DNA of 44,156 bases, from the NCBI GenBank assembly GCA_002753395.1, contig PEAB01000024.1, positions 1 through 44,156 of the forward strand. Direction: 5' to 3'. The notes beneath the pieces are model-generated. The model saw nothing but the letters and a program-made list of their open reading frames with translations, did no database searches and was not told where the DNA came from. The stretch comes from Nitrospirae bacterium MYbinv3 (GTDB lineage: Bacteria; Nitrospirota; Thermodesulfovibrionia; Thermodesulfovibrionales; Magnetobacteriaceae). The translations under genes were made by a program, and so were the position numbers. Shown piece after piece: positions 8,538 through 16,338 of the stretch (position 1 is its first letter; each line of letters begins with the position of its first letter).

Positions 8538-9929
8538 CTATTTTATAAGCATCGAGACAATCCCCTTTAGCACCTGAAGGTGGATTAGAAACTCTTCCTT
8601 TGTGGATATAGACCTGAGACGGTTTAGCACATACATTGGCCTAAGATAAAACTCCCTGTATGCCTTTTTATAGGCCGCTTCTACCTCTTTGGCCGATATG
8701 GTTGGAAGCTCCAAGACTGCGTGCGCCATGTCGTACAGACTCCAATGCGTGTGCTTGATGTAACCGTTGTCCTTTGCCCACTGAAAAAGGGCAGTGCCTG
8801 GAAACGGAGTCGTTATATTGATTATGGCACACTGTATGTCTATTGATTTTGCAAAATCTATTGTCTTTCTCATACCATCAGACCTCTCACCAGGGATACC
8901 GAGCATAAAGGCGCCCCTTATATCGATTTTAGCATCTCTTGTCCACTCGATGACATCCCTGTACCTGTCGCTTGTGACCTTTTTGTTGACAGCGCGCAGG
9001 ACGTCATCATCGATCGTTTCAAAACCGTACATGATCTGATGACATCCAGCTGCCCTCATTAGTTTCAGGATATCGGGGTTGACCGTGTCGACTCGTGCAA
9101 AGCATGACCAACTGATATCAGCGTTTTCTGATATGAGCAGGTTGCATAGCTGTTCCACTCGTCTACGATTTGCCGTAAAGGTATCATCGTAAAAGGATAC
9201 CTCCTTGATACCATAGACGATCTTCAGGTGCATTATGTGTTCAAAGACGAGCTTGGCCGATGTGACCCTCACCCGTGAGCCAAACATGGAGGAGAAACAA
9301 AATGTACATTTGCCAGGACACCCCCTTGAGGTTATCATACCGATGGATGGTGTCCGTTTGGCACTGCCCAGGGCCGAGTGATACCTGCTCATCGGCAGCT
9401 TTGCATAATCTGGAATGGGCAGGTCGTTGAGGTCTACGAAATCGCTGCTCTGAGGGTTTTGTACGACTTCCAAATCTGATGTGCGCCACGTAAGATTTGG
9501 GATGTTCTCAAGAGGCTCTTGATTGGCTAACGCAAGGATTGAGCCTTCTGCCTCACCACGGATTACGAGGTCGCAGACACCTCTTTGTATGAGCTCGTCG
9601 TGAAATATGGTTGGGTGTACACCCCCCATGAGGATCTGTAGCCCTGGATAACGGGAGCGCACGGCACGGGTAATGTCAATGGCCATGTCTATGTCGGGTG
9701 TGGTCGCCGTTATACCGACAATGGTATCTTCATGAACGTTCAGGGCTGCAAGTACGCCTGATACGTCGAGGTTTAGTGCCATAGCGTCGATTATCTCCGT
9801 CTGATGCCCTGCCCTTTGAAGCAGAGATGACATCAGCGCCAACCCAATGGGCGGGGTTATCGAATTGACGACAGACCAGATGCTGCTCTTAGCCAAAGCC
9901 CTGTTAGGATTTATAAAGACAAAGTGCAT
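8538..9929 (-). CDS. B12-binding-domain radical SAM protein
   Basis: 463 residues. Residues about 20-135 form a cobalamin-binding-like Rossmann domain (PPIGLALMSSLLQRAGH, ILMGGVHPTIFHDELIQRG). A radical SAM barrel follows, with the cluster motif at Cys204, Cys208 and Cys211 (RGCPGKCTFCF). Further conserved radical SAM text is YDDTFTANRRRVEQL and RVDTVNPDILKLMRAAGC. The C-terminal 80 residues are helical. This is the class B architecture used for methylations and rearrangements of lipids, cofactors and antibiotics, but the substrate cannot be read. Two glycosyltransferase genes lie upstream on the same strand after a 398-base repeat-filled gap, so co-transcription is uncertain. The start falls at ATG 9929. 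Confidence 0.88.
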   Translation of the reverse strand: MHFVFINPNRALAKSSIWSVVNSITPPIGLALMSSLLQRAGHQTEIIDAMALNLDVSGVLAALNVHEDTIVGITATTPDIDMAIDITRAVRSRYPGLQILMGGVHPTIFHDELIQRGVCDLVIRGEAEGSILALANQEPLENIPNLTWRTSDLEVVQNPQSSDFVDLNDLPIPDYAKLPMSRYHSALGSAKRTPSIGMITSRGCPGKCTFCFSSMFGSRVRVTSAKLVFEHIMHLKIVYGIKEVSFYDDTFTANRRRVEQLCNLLISENADISWSCFARVDTVNPDILKLMRAAGCHQIMYGFETIDDDVLRAVNKKVTSDRYRDVIEWTRDAKIDIRGAFMLGIPGERSDGMRKTIDFAKSIDIQCAIINITTPFPGTALFQWAKDNGYIKHTHWSLYDMAHAVLELPTISAKEVEAAYKKAYREFYLRPMYVLNRLRSISTKEEFLIHLQVLKGIVSMLIK

Positions 9930-9989
9930 GAGTCTATTATATTATACTAACTATAATTTTGCATATCCTGGATTCCTCCTTTATTCATA

Positions 9990-10050
9990 ACAATTGCATT
10001 AGAAAAACTGTCTGAACCACGATTTAATGGATTAAGAGATTGTCAGGATT
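9990..10050 (+). repeat. Dispersed repeat containing GTCTGAACCACGATTTAATG, left copy
   Basis: Contains AATTGCATTAGAAAAACTGT followed by CTGAACCACGATTTAATGG and TTGTCAGGATTA. It resembles, in direct orientation, the better-preserved copy at 43963-44051 and, inverted, the one at 10204-10294. Confidence 0.55.
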
Positions 10051-10063
10051 ATGTAAAAAAAGG

Positions 10064-10165
10064 GGTAGTCCTGCACAAGTAGTGGTGACAGTAAATTTAA
10101 CACCCTCCCCTAACCCCTCCCATCAAGGGAGGGGGATTGAATATCACTACCTCTGCAGGACTACC
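10064..10165. repeat. MITE-like palindromic element with TSD AAAAAAGG
   Basis: Left end GGTAGTCCTGCACAAGTAGT; the right end read in reverse complement from 10165 is GGTAGTCCTGCAGAGGTAGT. The 8-base direct repeats AAAAAAGG flank it exactly (10056-10063, 10166-10173). Nested inside is a second hairpin CCCTCCCCTAACCCCTCCC with AAGGGAGGGGG. The total of 102 bases is almost wholly self-complementary and non-coding. Confidence 0.85.
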
Positions 10166-10203
10166 AAAAAAGGCATAAAAAGTATCAATGGTATGAATCT
10201 ATT

Positions 10204-10294
10204 ATCCTGTAAATCCTTTCATCCGTTTAATCCTGGTTCAGACAATTCCATAAGATCAACGTTGACATGCGCCAAGTTTTTAATGCGATTACAC
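10204..10294 (-). repeat. Dispersed repeat, inverted copy of the GTCTGAACCAGGATTAAACG family
   Basis: On the minus strand: AATCGCATTAAAAACTTGGC, then GTCTGAACCAGGATTAAACG and GATGAAAGGATTTACAGGAT. It matches 43963-44051 over about 90 bases with scattered differences. Confidence 0.65.
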
Positions 10295-10327
10295 TTTTAT
10301 CATATCGTATCATGGTCAGTTGCGTAA

Positions 10328-11026
10328 CTACCTGAGCAGGTTGTACTTCAAGATGCACCAGATGGCCTTAACGCCATCCCGCCAGCCGATCTTTTTACCT
10401 TCCATGTAGGTTCTTCCAAAGTATGAGATGCCCACCTCGTAGACCCTGCACCTTAACTTGGCTATCTTTGCCGTTATCTCTGGCTCGACGCCAAACCTGT
10501 CCTCTTCTATCTTAATCTTGGCAATGACCTCTCTCTTAAACGCCTTGTAACCCGTCTCCATATCTGTAAAGGTCAGATTGGTGAACATGTTTGACAAGAG
10601 CGTCAGAAAGCCATTGCCGACCTTGTGCCAGAAGTACAGGACACGGTGAGGGCCGCTTCCCATAAATCTTGACCCATAAACGACGTCCGCCAGCCCCTGC
10701 ATGATAGGCTCACAGAGTAAAGGATACTCCGATGGGTTGTACTCAAGGTCTGCATCTTGGGTGATGATGATATCGCCGGTAGCAGCGCTTATACCTTTGC
10801 GCAGAGCGGCTCCCTTGCCTTGGTTTTGCTCTTGGTAGATGACCATCGAGACCCTGCCCTCCAATGACTTGAGCCTCTCCCTGGTGCCATCCTTGGAGCA
10901 ATCATCAACAACGATGATCTCCTTGTCGCTGTAAGGGGCGTTAATCACGGCCTCTATAATCTCCTCGATCGTGTTGACCTCGTTATAACACGGTATTATT
11001 ACTGACAAACGCATAGGAGTAGTCAT
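10328..11026 (-). CDS. Family 2 glycosyltransferase (dolichyl/polyprenyl-phosphate mannose synthase-like)
   Basis: 232 residues. GT-A fold motifs are visible: [18 protein letters not shown] near the start, [16 protein letters not shown], the acceptor loop [12 protein letters not shown] and the metal/nucleotide site [20 protein letters not shown]-type text (VVYGSRFMG) follows. This matches the DPM1-like subgroup that loads a sugar onto a polyprenyl phosphate at the membrane. The neighbouring gene (3 bases upstream) is a multi-membrane GT-C-like protein, which could use such a lipid-linked sugar; that coupling is inference. ATG 11026 has little Shine-Dalgarno; ATG 11014 (MRLSVII) is an alternative start. 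There is no transmembrane tail. Confidence 0.9.
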   Translation of the reverse strand: MTTPMRLSVIIPCYNEVNTIEEIIEAVINAPYSDKEIIVVDDCSKDGTRERLKSLEGRVSMVIYQEQNQGKGAALRKGISAATGDIIITQDADLEYNPSEYPLLCEPIMQGLADVVYGSRFMGSGPHRVLYFWHKVGNGFLTLLSNMFTNLTFTDMETGYKAFKREVIAKIKIEEDRFGVEPEITAKIAKLRCRVYEVGISYFGRTYMEGKKIGWRDGVKAIWCILKYNLLR

Positions 11027-11029
11027 ACT

Positions 11030-12658
11030 CTATAAACGCTTATTTGAAAGGAGTGTTGGCAGAAACGCTATCGTCAAGTAGTAGCAAAACTCCACAACGT
11101 AGCTGTACCGTATGTAGGCCACAGACACCAGACTGCCAAGTGCAGCCGACAGCACTGGCACACTCCCTATCATCACTGTTATGAATGCCTCCGTACTAGA
11201 AAACCTGCTCTTACACAAGACGTAGATGCTATAAAGAAAGACAATAAGGTACAAGACTACCCAGTAGATATTTTTAAACAACAGTTTGTGGTATCGCAGG
11301 TATGCCGTGCTAAAGGCTTGAAACCCATTCCGAACAAGATGGACAGCCAAGAGCTCCAGTTTGACGCCTGTCCCTGTCTTGCTTAAGAAGATGGTATAAA
11401 AGTTGCGTTTCGGAGGGAACGGCTCTGCGTATTCGTTTAAAGTCTGTTTTATAATAGCAGCATTTTGCTGATTGCTTACCTTCATTGTGTTGTAGTGGGA
11501 TATTAGCGTGTAGATATTGTAAGGTATCACGGTGTTGTACATGTTTTCCTGCCCGGTTATACCAGCCTCGTCCTGATTGATGTTTAAGAAGTAGTAAAGA
11601 AACATAACGCTGACAAACTTTGTATACAGCAGAGGATGTCGCTTTATTGACGTACCAGCAATGCTATTCATGTAGGGATAGAGGGACATCAATGCCGTAG
11701 CCGCACTTGGGGATTGTGGAAGGACGTTTTTAAGCTCAAGCGTAACAGCCAGGTTTTGAGGATAGATGTTAAAGAAGGCGTCATGGAGAGTCTTGATATC
11801 CCATGAATTGTTAATAGCGTACTTGACCTCTTTTGTTACCCTATCTCCAACGCTCCTGCTGAACTCTTTTCTTACCTCAGGGGGGAGGTTGCTGTCTGTC
11901 TCCATAAATGGCATCGTCACAGCAAAGATGTTGTTGGCCCCAAATGGTGACAGCGTAAAGGAACGTATAGTAAAGTGGTTGTACGTGGCAAGGGAGAGCA
12001 TCATTACCACAAATGGAAAGACAAATGCGATCAGTAGTCTCTTAGGATGTGAATTCTTAACAAGAAACGCTGTTGTAAAGAGCATCGGGACAATCAAGAA
12101 CAACCCGCTTGGGCGTACCCAGACTATGAAACCCATTATGAATGAGGTTGAGCCCCAGTACATCGCCTTTTTTGAGTACAGAGCCTGTATCAGACAGGCA
12201 AAGAATATTATTAAAGAGCTGACGTAGAGGCTCTCTGTCATATACGTGGTCTCTGACCATATGAAGGTTATGGTGTTAGCGGCAGCAGTCAAGGCCAAGG
12301 CAGCTAGGAGTGCCACACTAGGTTTGAAGTTATAATATAGCACATAAGCAAAGTACAACAATGAGCCCAAACAAACCATGCTCTGTGTCGCAACAATGGC
12401 CAGATTCGAGTTTGTAAACAATTTAGACACAAGGGCGATAAACAGCGGATAACCCGGTGTGCGATGGTCAAATTGCGGTAGCACGCCATTGAGGATATTA
12501 AAGACCTGTCTTGTATATGTCCAGCTATCAGGGGTAAGTGTTACCATTGGGTAGTACAGATAAAACGGCAGCCTCGTAATAAGAAAGGGTACGATGATCA
12601 CTAAGCACATTAGCATCAATCGGTACCCTTTCCCAATGTCCCTATAGAAAGGCTTCAC
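11030..12658 (-). CDS. Multi-pass membrane glycosyltransferase-like protein (GT-C/PMT family)
   Basis: 542 residues with roughly a dozen hydrophobic segments, beginning at residues 14-34. The first external loop has TPDSWTYTRQVFNILNG followed by FDHRTPGYPLF, the Asp-containing loop and 'RTPGYP' signature common in dolichyl-phosphate-mannose mannosyltransferase-like proteins (GT39/GT83, DUF2142-like). A long extracytoplasmic loop runs from about residue 225 to 420. It probably transfers a sugar from a lipid carrier to a protein or glycolipid outside the membrane; acceptor unknown. It is read just before the family 2 glycosyltransferase (3-base gap), a usual donor-synthase/transferase pairing. 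Confidence in the family is good, in the reaction low. Confidence 0.75.
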   Translation of the reverse strand: MKPFYRDIGKGYRLMLMCLVIIVPFLITRLPFYLYYPMVTLTPDSWTYTRQVFNILNGVLPQFDHRTPGYPLFIALVSKLFTNSNLAIVATQSMVCLGSLLYFAYVLYYNFKPSVALLAALALTAAANTITFIWSETTYMTESLYVSSLIIFFACLIQALYSKKAMYWGSTSFIMGFIVWVRPSGLFLIVPMLFTTAFLVKNSHPKRLLIAFVFPFVVMMLSLATYNHFTIRSFTLSPFGANNIFAVTMPFMETDSNLPPEVRKEFSRSVGDRVTKEVKYAINNSWDIKTLHDAFFNIYPQNLAVTLELKNVLPQSPSAATALMSLYPYMNSIAGTSIKRHPLLYTKFVSVMFLYYFLNINQDEAGITGQENMYNTVIPYNIYTLISHYNTMKVSNQQNAAIIKQTLNEYAEPFPPKRNFYTIFLSKTGTGVKLELLAVHLVRNGFQAFSTAYLRYHKLLFKNIYWVVLYLIVFLYSIYVLCKSRFSSTEAFITVMIGSVPVLSAALGSLVSVAYIRYSYVVEFCYYLTIAFLPTLLSNKRL

Positions 12659-12684
12659 TAACTACAGTGTGTAGATCAATGTCA

Positions 12685-13197
12685 TTATACTAGCTGTTTA
12701 GCGGCAGCTATCGCCTTGTCATAATCGGGATGATTTGTGATCTCAGGAACTACCTCAATGTACTTGATGACGTCAGCCTTATCTATTACGAAGATGGCAC
12801 GTGTAAGCAATCTCAATTCCTTGATGCACATGCCATAGGCCATACCAAAGGAGGCATCCCTATGGTCGGACAGGGTAACGGCATTTTGTATACCAGCATT
12901 AGCACAGAATCTGGCATTTGCAAACGGCAGATCCATGCTCATGTTTAAAACTGCCACATCCTTAGACAACTTTGCGGCCTCCTCGTTAAACCTTCTCAAC
13001 TGCATGTCACACACGGGGGTATCAAGAGATGGTGTAACGCTGATAACCTTAACCTTTCCAGCATAGTCTTTAAGACCAACTGGATTTAGACCATTGTCAA
13101 GTGCTGTGAAATCAGGTGCCTTATCACCTGCCTTAACTTCAGCGCCGTCGAGGGTTAGCCCATTACCTTGAAACGTAATCACACCTTTTCTTTCCAT
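12685..13197 (-). CDS. tpx: Thiol peroxidase (atypical 2-Cys peroxiredoxin)
   Basis: 170 residues, standard Tpx length. The peroxidatic cysteine is Cys63 in SVTPSLDTPVCDMQ, and the resolving cysteine is Cys98 in ANARFCANAG. Arg and Thr of the active site are present. The enzyme reduces hydrogen and lipid peroxides using thioredoxin; the E. coli form is periplasmic but no signal peptide is seen here. A clear ribosome site AGGAGG precedes ATG 13197. It is separated from the membrane glycosyltransferase by 26 bases and might be transcribed with it. About 820 bases without a convincing gene lie upstream. Confidence 0.95.
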   Translation of the reverse strand: MERKGVITFQGNGLTLDGAEVKAGDKAPDFTALDNGLNPVGLKDYAGKVKVISVTPSLDTPVCDMQLRRFNEEAAKLSKDVAVLNMSMDLPFANARFCANAGIQNAVTLSDHRDASFGMAYGMCIKELRLLTRAIFVIDKADVIKYIEVVPEITNHPDYDKAIAAAKQLV

Positions 13198-13489
13198 TTG
13201 TTAGCCTCCTGTTTTTAAGATTATGGATAGCTTATATTCTAAAATACTGTACCGTATTTTGTAAATCATCTGATCCTGTGGGGTGCATAAGAATTTACCG
13301 TGAAAATACATTATCATGTGCGGGGGTGAATGTACCCTATTCATGTCTGTTTCATGGGAAATTATGCAGCCCTTTTTAGATGGTCGACAATATTGTTCCA
13401 TTGGCCAGACATATATAATGCTCTTAGTGATACAATAAATTGAACTTTTGTCTTATTCCAGTGCATACCAGACTGTTTCATTCTATTTT

Positions 13490-13515
13490 GGGTAGTCCAG
13501 TAGAAGTAGTGATGG
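13490..13515 (+). repeat. Solo terminal repeat of the GGTAGTCC element family
   Basis: GGTAGTCCAGTAGAAGTAGT resembles the left terminus of the element at 10064-10165 (GGTAGTCCTGCACAAGTAGT). No matching right end was found nearby, so this is probably a relic. Confidence 0.4.
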
Positions 13516-13528
13516 CGCTATTTTTGTT

Positions 13529-13779
13529 GGTTCCTATTATTTCGCATGGGTAACTAAACTTAAGGGGAAGCTGCCAACGGGAGCGGTAGTGCAATCTAAC
13601 GCCTTACCATTTATAGGCTTTCCCTAAGACTTAGCATTTCCCCTTCCCTACTGTCCATAGGCGGGGTTGTTAATCTTACCCACTCAAAGTTGGCAAGAGC
13701 CAAGACTATTATCTACATGCTCACAGGTATGCTGTGATTATACTAAGATTGGGTTACCCACTTGAAATGAAAAGGAACC
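13529..13779. repeat. 251-base element with TIRs GGTTCCTWTTMATTTC...GGGTAAC
   Basis: Left end GGTTCCTATTATTTCGCATG followed by GGTAAC (13529-13554). The right end in reverse complement from 13779 is GGTTCCTTTTCATTTCAAGT followed by GGGTAAC. About 20 of 26 positions match. There is no open frame inside and no clear target duplication. It could be a deleted IS or a MITE. Confidence 0.5.
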
Positions 13780-13977
13780 GTAATTTTTCTATTAGTCTTA
13801 ATTAGCGGTATAATAAAATCATATTTTGAATTTACTAAAGCATTTGATGAGACCTATAAAGTTGCAAAAAAAATGGAAATAGAATTGACATTATCAGATA
13901 TATCGCTTTCCAAAATGCCAAAGAAACGACTAAAAACTAAACTATTATATTGCGTGTTCATCTTACTGGGAATGTGA
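13771..13977 (+). pseudogene. Short open stretch, possible gene fragment, unidentified
   Basis: A 69-codon open stretch with no good upstream start; the first ATG, at 13873, leaves 34 residues. It would read FLLVLISGIIKSYFEFTKAF then ETYKVAKKMEIELTLSDISL, ending in a basic stretch KKRLKTK and TGA at 13975. The AT-rich composition and position between a repeat and the chemoreceptor end suggest either a relic or chance. I do not recognise it. Confidence 0.2.
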
Positions 13978-14020
13978 TGGAAGTCTGCTGTTTATAAGCT
14001 TATATTTAGTGCCTGCCACC

Positions 14021-15187
14021 CTACTTACACAGCCCTTTAGACTCCGATGTCAGGCTGTCGATCGCACAGAGGATCTCCGACACCGACTCGGAGACGGCAT
14101 TAGCGCCGTCTGCACTTTCTTTGGACAACAGGCTGATCTTCTTCATTATATCAGACGTTTGCCTCGTTGAGTTGTCCTGACTGTCTACAAGACTATTTAT
14201 CTCAGAAACACAGACGTGAAATCCGCCTACCAATCTGTTTATCTCGGTAAACTCAGAAAGCGCACCCTTTATAGACTCCGAACTGTTGACGATGACCTTG
14301 ATGTTGTCAGTAAACTTGGCATCCGTCGACTGAATATCATTGACGACCGTGGAGATCATCTTGCTTATGTCCTTGCTGGCCTTATCGGAGGCGTTGGCCA
14401 ATTTTCTCACCTTCTCTGCAACTACGGCAAAACCCCTGCCAGCTTCCCCCGCCTTGGCCGCCTCAATGGAGGCATTTAAGGCAAGCAGATTAGTCTCTGA
14501 GGCAATGCTGCCTATCTCAGCGGTAACCTTATTTACCTCCATCACCTTTGAGTTGATCCCTGAGACTATCTCTTTGGACGACATGATTATGTCCATTATG
14601 CTGCTTAACTCACGCTCAGCCGATGAGGATGTCTTTATTGCCTTCTGGGCAAGCTCTCCTCCATGACTGGCACCAGTGGATAGTTCTTGAGTCTTTGCCT
14701 TAATCCGCTCTGAGTCCTCAGCAAGCTGCGTTGACTGTTCACTCAACTCGCTAAGACTTGTCGATACGTTTGAGCAGCTTAACGCTATATCCTCTGCAGA
14801 GAAAGTTATTGCCTGTACCTTCTTTAATAAGGCTGTCGCAGTCTTTTCAATTGTATCGAGGTTCTTTACAACCGTCGCAAGAAGACGGTCATAATTTCTC
14901 ATCACACTGTCATAGAGGTCTGCACCCTTGGTATCTGCATCCAATGCCTCACCAAGTGCATCCTTCGTCTTAACCGAAAATTGATGTATGAAATCCTTAA
15001 GTAGCTTCCTGAATATAAAATAATTGCCAAACCCAACTGACGCCCCAGCCCCAAAACACCCTAATACAAAATACTTAAGCATCCCCTCCTTCCAGACCAC
15101 AAAGAAGTTAGCATAGAACGGAAAGATAAACGCCGCCAAAAACCCCACTGCAAGATAAATAAAAAGTATTTTTTTCATCGTCCTCAT
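14021..15187 (-). CDS. Methyl-accepting chemotaxis protein
   Basis: 388 residues. Two hydrophobic segments at the N-terminus (about residues 5-27 and 38-57) are separated by only a short loop, so there is no sizeable periplasmic sensor domain; sensing is probably of internal or membrane state. The rest is a long cytoplasmic coiled coil with the hallmark signalling hairpin tip [20 protein letters not shown], followed by [14 protein letters not shown], which binds CheA and CheW. GGAGGAGG precedes ATG 15187. The broken hemA tail stops 35 bases upstream, so in the ancestor this gene probably followed hemA directly. Confidence 0.93.
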   Translation of the reverse strand: MRTMKKILFIYLAVGFLAAFIFPFYANFFVVWKEGMLKYFVLGCFGAGASVGFGNYFIFRKLLKDFIHQFSVKTKDALGEALDADTKGADLYDSVMRNYDRLLATVVKNLDTIEKTATALLKKVQAITFSAEDIALSCSNVSTSLSELSEQSTQLAEDSERIKAKTQELSTGASHGGELAQKAIKTSSSAERELSSIMDIIMSSKEIVSGINSKVMEVNKVTAEIGSIASETNLLALNASIEAAKAGEAGRGFAVVAEKVRKLANASDKASKDISKMISTVVNDIQSTDAKFTDNIKVIVNSSESIKGALSEFTEINRLVGGFHVCVSEINSLVDSQDNSTRQTSDIMKKISLLSKESADGANAVSESVSEILCAIDSLTSESKGLCK

Positions 15188-15222
15188 AACATATCCTCCT
15201 CCTCGCCGTAAGTATCACTGCC

Positions 15223-15470
15223 TCAAGTGTCATTGCCTCCGTTGAGACCGTAAAACCTCCTTACCGTTGAAATAAGCGTGTCCTTATCCTCAGCGCTCTC
15301 CTTGAGGGCTGCCGTTGGCGGGTGTATCAGTTTGTTTACTAATGTGTTTGCCATTATCTCTATAGATTTCCTGTCCTTTTCTTCAATGTTATTGAGCCTG
15401 TTAAAGAGCTTTGCAAGCTCGTTTTTTTCGATATCGTCGCCATCTCGCCACGTACCATGTCTTCTCTACA
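15223..15470 (-). pseudogene. Displaced 3' end of a second hemA copy
   Basis: Read on the minus strand this encodes the last 65 or so residues of glutamyl-tRNA reductase: LFNRLNNIEEKDRKSIEIMA then ALKESAEDKDTLIST and RRFYGLNGGNDT, ending with an in-frame TGA at 15223-15225. It matches the 3' part of the intact hemA (about 16350-16575) at roughly 94% over the best 170 bases. About 7 of 10 compared differences are silent. A one-base deletion and small indels appear toward 15440-15470, where similarity fades. No start or N-terminal part exists, so it is non-functional. It abuts the DUF3368 gene stop (15498) on one side and the chemoreceptor on the other. Confidence 0.88.
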
Positions 15471-15497
15471 ATGTTGCCAGGTGAACTCTTTAGTTGT

Positions 15498-15986
15498 TTA
15501 TTCCCCCATTCGTTGCAGGGATTCGGTGATAAGTTCTTTGGTTGTTCTAAATCCGGCTGCGATTAGTTCCTCTAATTCTTTTTTTACACTCGCTATAAAT
15601 CCCCTGTTTTTAGCCTCTTCTAAGGTTAGATGAGTGCTGGTAATTTTAAGCCCCCGACTTCTGGCCTCTTTAATAGCAATTCTTTCGTCTGCCAAAAGCG
15701 TAGCTGTAAGTTCTTGAGCTAAGGCTATTGACTCGGATTCACCAGGATCAAATTTTATCTTAAGCCGTGTGACTTCGTCTTGGTTTTTCGGCTCTCGGAC
15801 AGTAATCCACCTTGACCTTTTAATCTCTTCTGCACCAGGCTTGCCTCTACCTTTAACCACAATCTCATTATATACTTCAGTGGGGATAATTACTGCCTTA
15901 TAGACCTCATAAATAATCCATAGCTTATTCGCTCTGGAAAAACTAATCAGCGGCCCGCTGTCAGAAACAATTAAAGTTGTCGTCAC
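15498..15986 (-). CDS. DUF3368 PIN-like protein, probable toxin of a TA pair
   Basis: 162 residues. It begins VSDSGPLISFSRANKLWII, the DUF3368 variant of the PIN ribonuclease fold with an acidic residue in the first strand. The second signature KFDPGESESIALAQE carries the conserved Glu pair. LLADERIAIKEARSRGLKI and AKNRGFIASVKKELEELIAA follow. The usual 'GTLG' loop is replaced by STHLTLEE. DUF3368 proteins are commonly paired with UPF0175, as here (18 bases between the antitoxin stop and this start), and are thought to act like VapC toxins. RNase activity is inferred from the fold. It ends just before the hemA remnant. Confidence 0.82.
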   Translation of the reverse strand: MTTTLIVSDSGPLISFSRANKLWIIYEVYKAVIIPTEVYNEIVVKGRGKPGAEEIKRSRWITVREPKNQDEVTRLKIKFDPGESESIALAQELTATLLADERIAIKEARSRGLKITSTHLTLEEAKNRGFIASVKKELEELIAAGFRTTKELITESLQRMGE

Positions 15987-16004
15987 CTCTTTTTTCCATA
16001 AACT

Positions 16005-16259
16005 TTAAGATATCTCCTTCCGCTGGCGTCGAAGTTCTTCTATGGAAAAGCCTGCCATCGGTACATTATATTCAGCCATTAGATCAAAGAGTTCATACCG
16101 CGTTATTCCCAAGAGCTCAGCGGCCTTGCCTTGGGATATTTCTTCTTTACGCAATAGTTCTAAAACCAATGTTACTTTTACCTTTTGAAAAATCTCCTGT
16201 TCCTTTAGAGTTTCATCAGGTAAATCAACCGGAAATTCCAAAATTACCTGCTTAGGCAT
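16005..16259 (-). CDS. UPF0175 family protein, probable antitoxin
   Basis: 84 residues. MPKQVILEFPVDLPDETL starts a short strand region typical of UPF0175. The helix-turn-helix-like core follows: LLRKEEISQGKAAELLGI then TRYELFDLMAEYNVPM. Members sit upstream of DUF3368 toxins and are expected to bind both toxin and promoter DNA. GGGAGGG lies 9 bases upstream of ATG 16259, behind a strong promoter at 16282-16310, so the pair has its own expression unit inside the hem cluster. Confidence 0.85.
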   Translation of the reverse strand: MPKQVILEFPVDLPDETLKEQEIFQKVKVTLVLELLRKEEISQGKAAELLGITRYELFDLMAEYNVPMAGFSIEELRRQRKEIS

Positions 16260-16281
16260 AATTGATATCCCTCCCTCTTAC

Positions 16282-16310
16282 AGATTAATAGAATCTCCGG
16301 AGTTTGTCAA
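16282..16310 (-). promoter_or_regulatory. Sigma70-type promoter of the UPF0175/DUF3368 pair with operator-like palindrome
   Basis: On the minus strand TTGACA (16310-16305), a 17-base spacer and TAATCT (16287-16282). The spacer holds the perfect palindrome CTCCGGAG (16295-16302), placed where an autorepressor would block RNA polymerase. GGGAGGG and ATG 16259 follow. Confidence 0.7.
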
Positions 16311-16338
16311 GAAAAAAAAGGAGGAGATTTTACGTTAC

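Noticed and set aside
10040-10327. 95-codon plus-strand open frame
   Set aside because: It runs through the palindromic element and the inverted repeat, so the coding appearance is an accident of the repeats.
13201-13401. 66-codon minus-strand open frame upstream of tpx
   Set aside because: No recognisable motif, poor start context and low-complexity composition; it overlaps the tpx promoter region.
15278-15484. Plus-strand open frame repeated at 16397-16837
   Set aside because: Antisense shadow of the hemA 3' end and its duplicate; useful only because it reveals the duplication.
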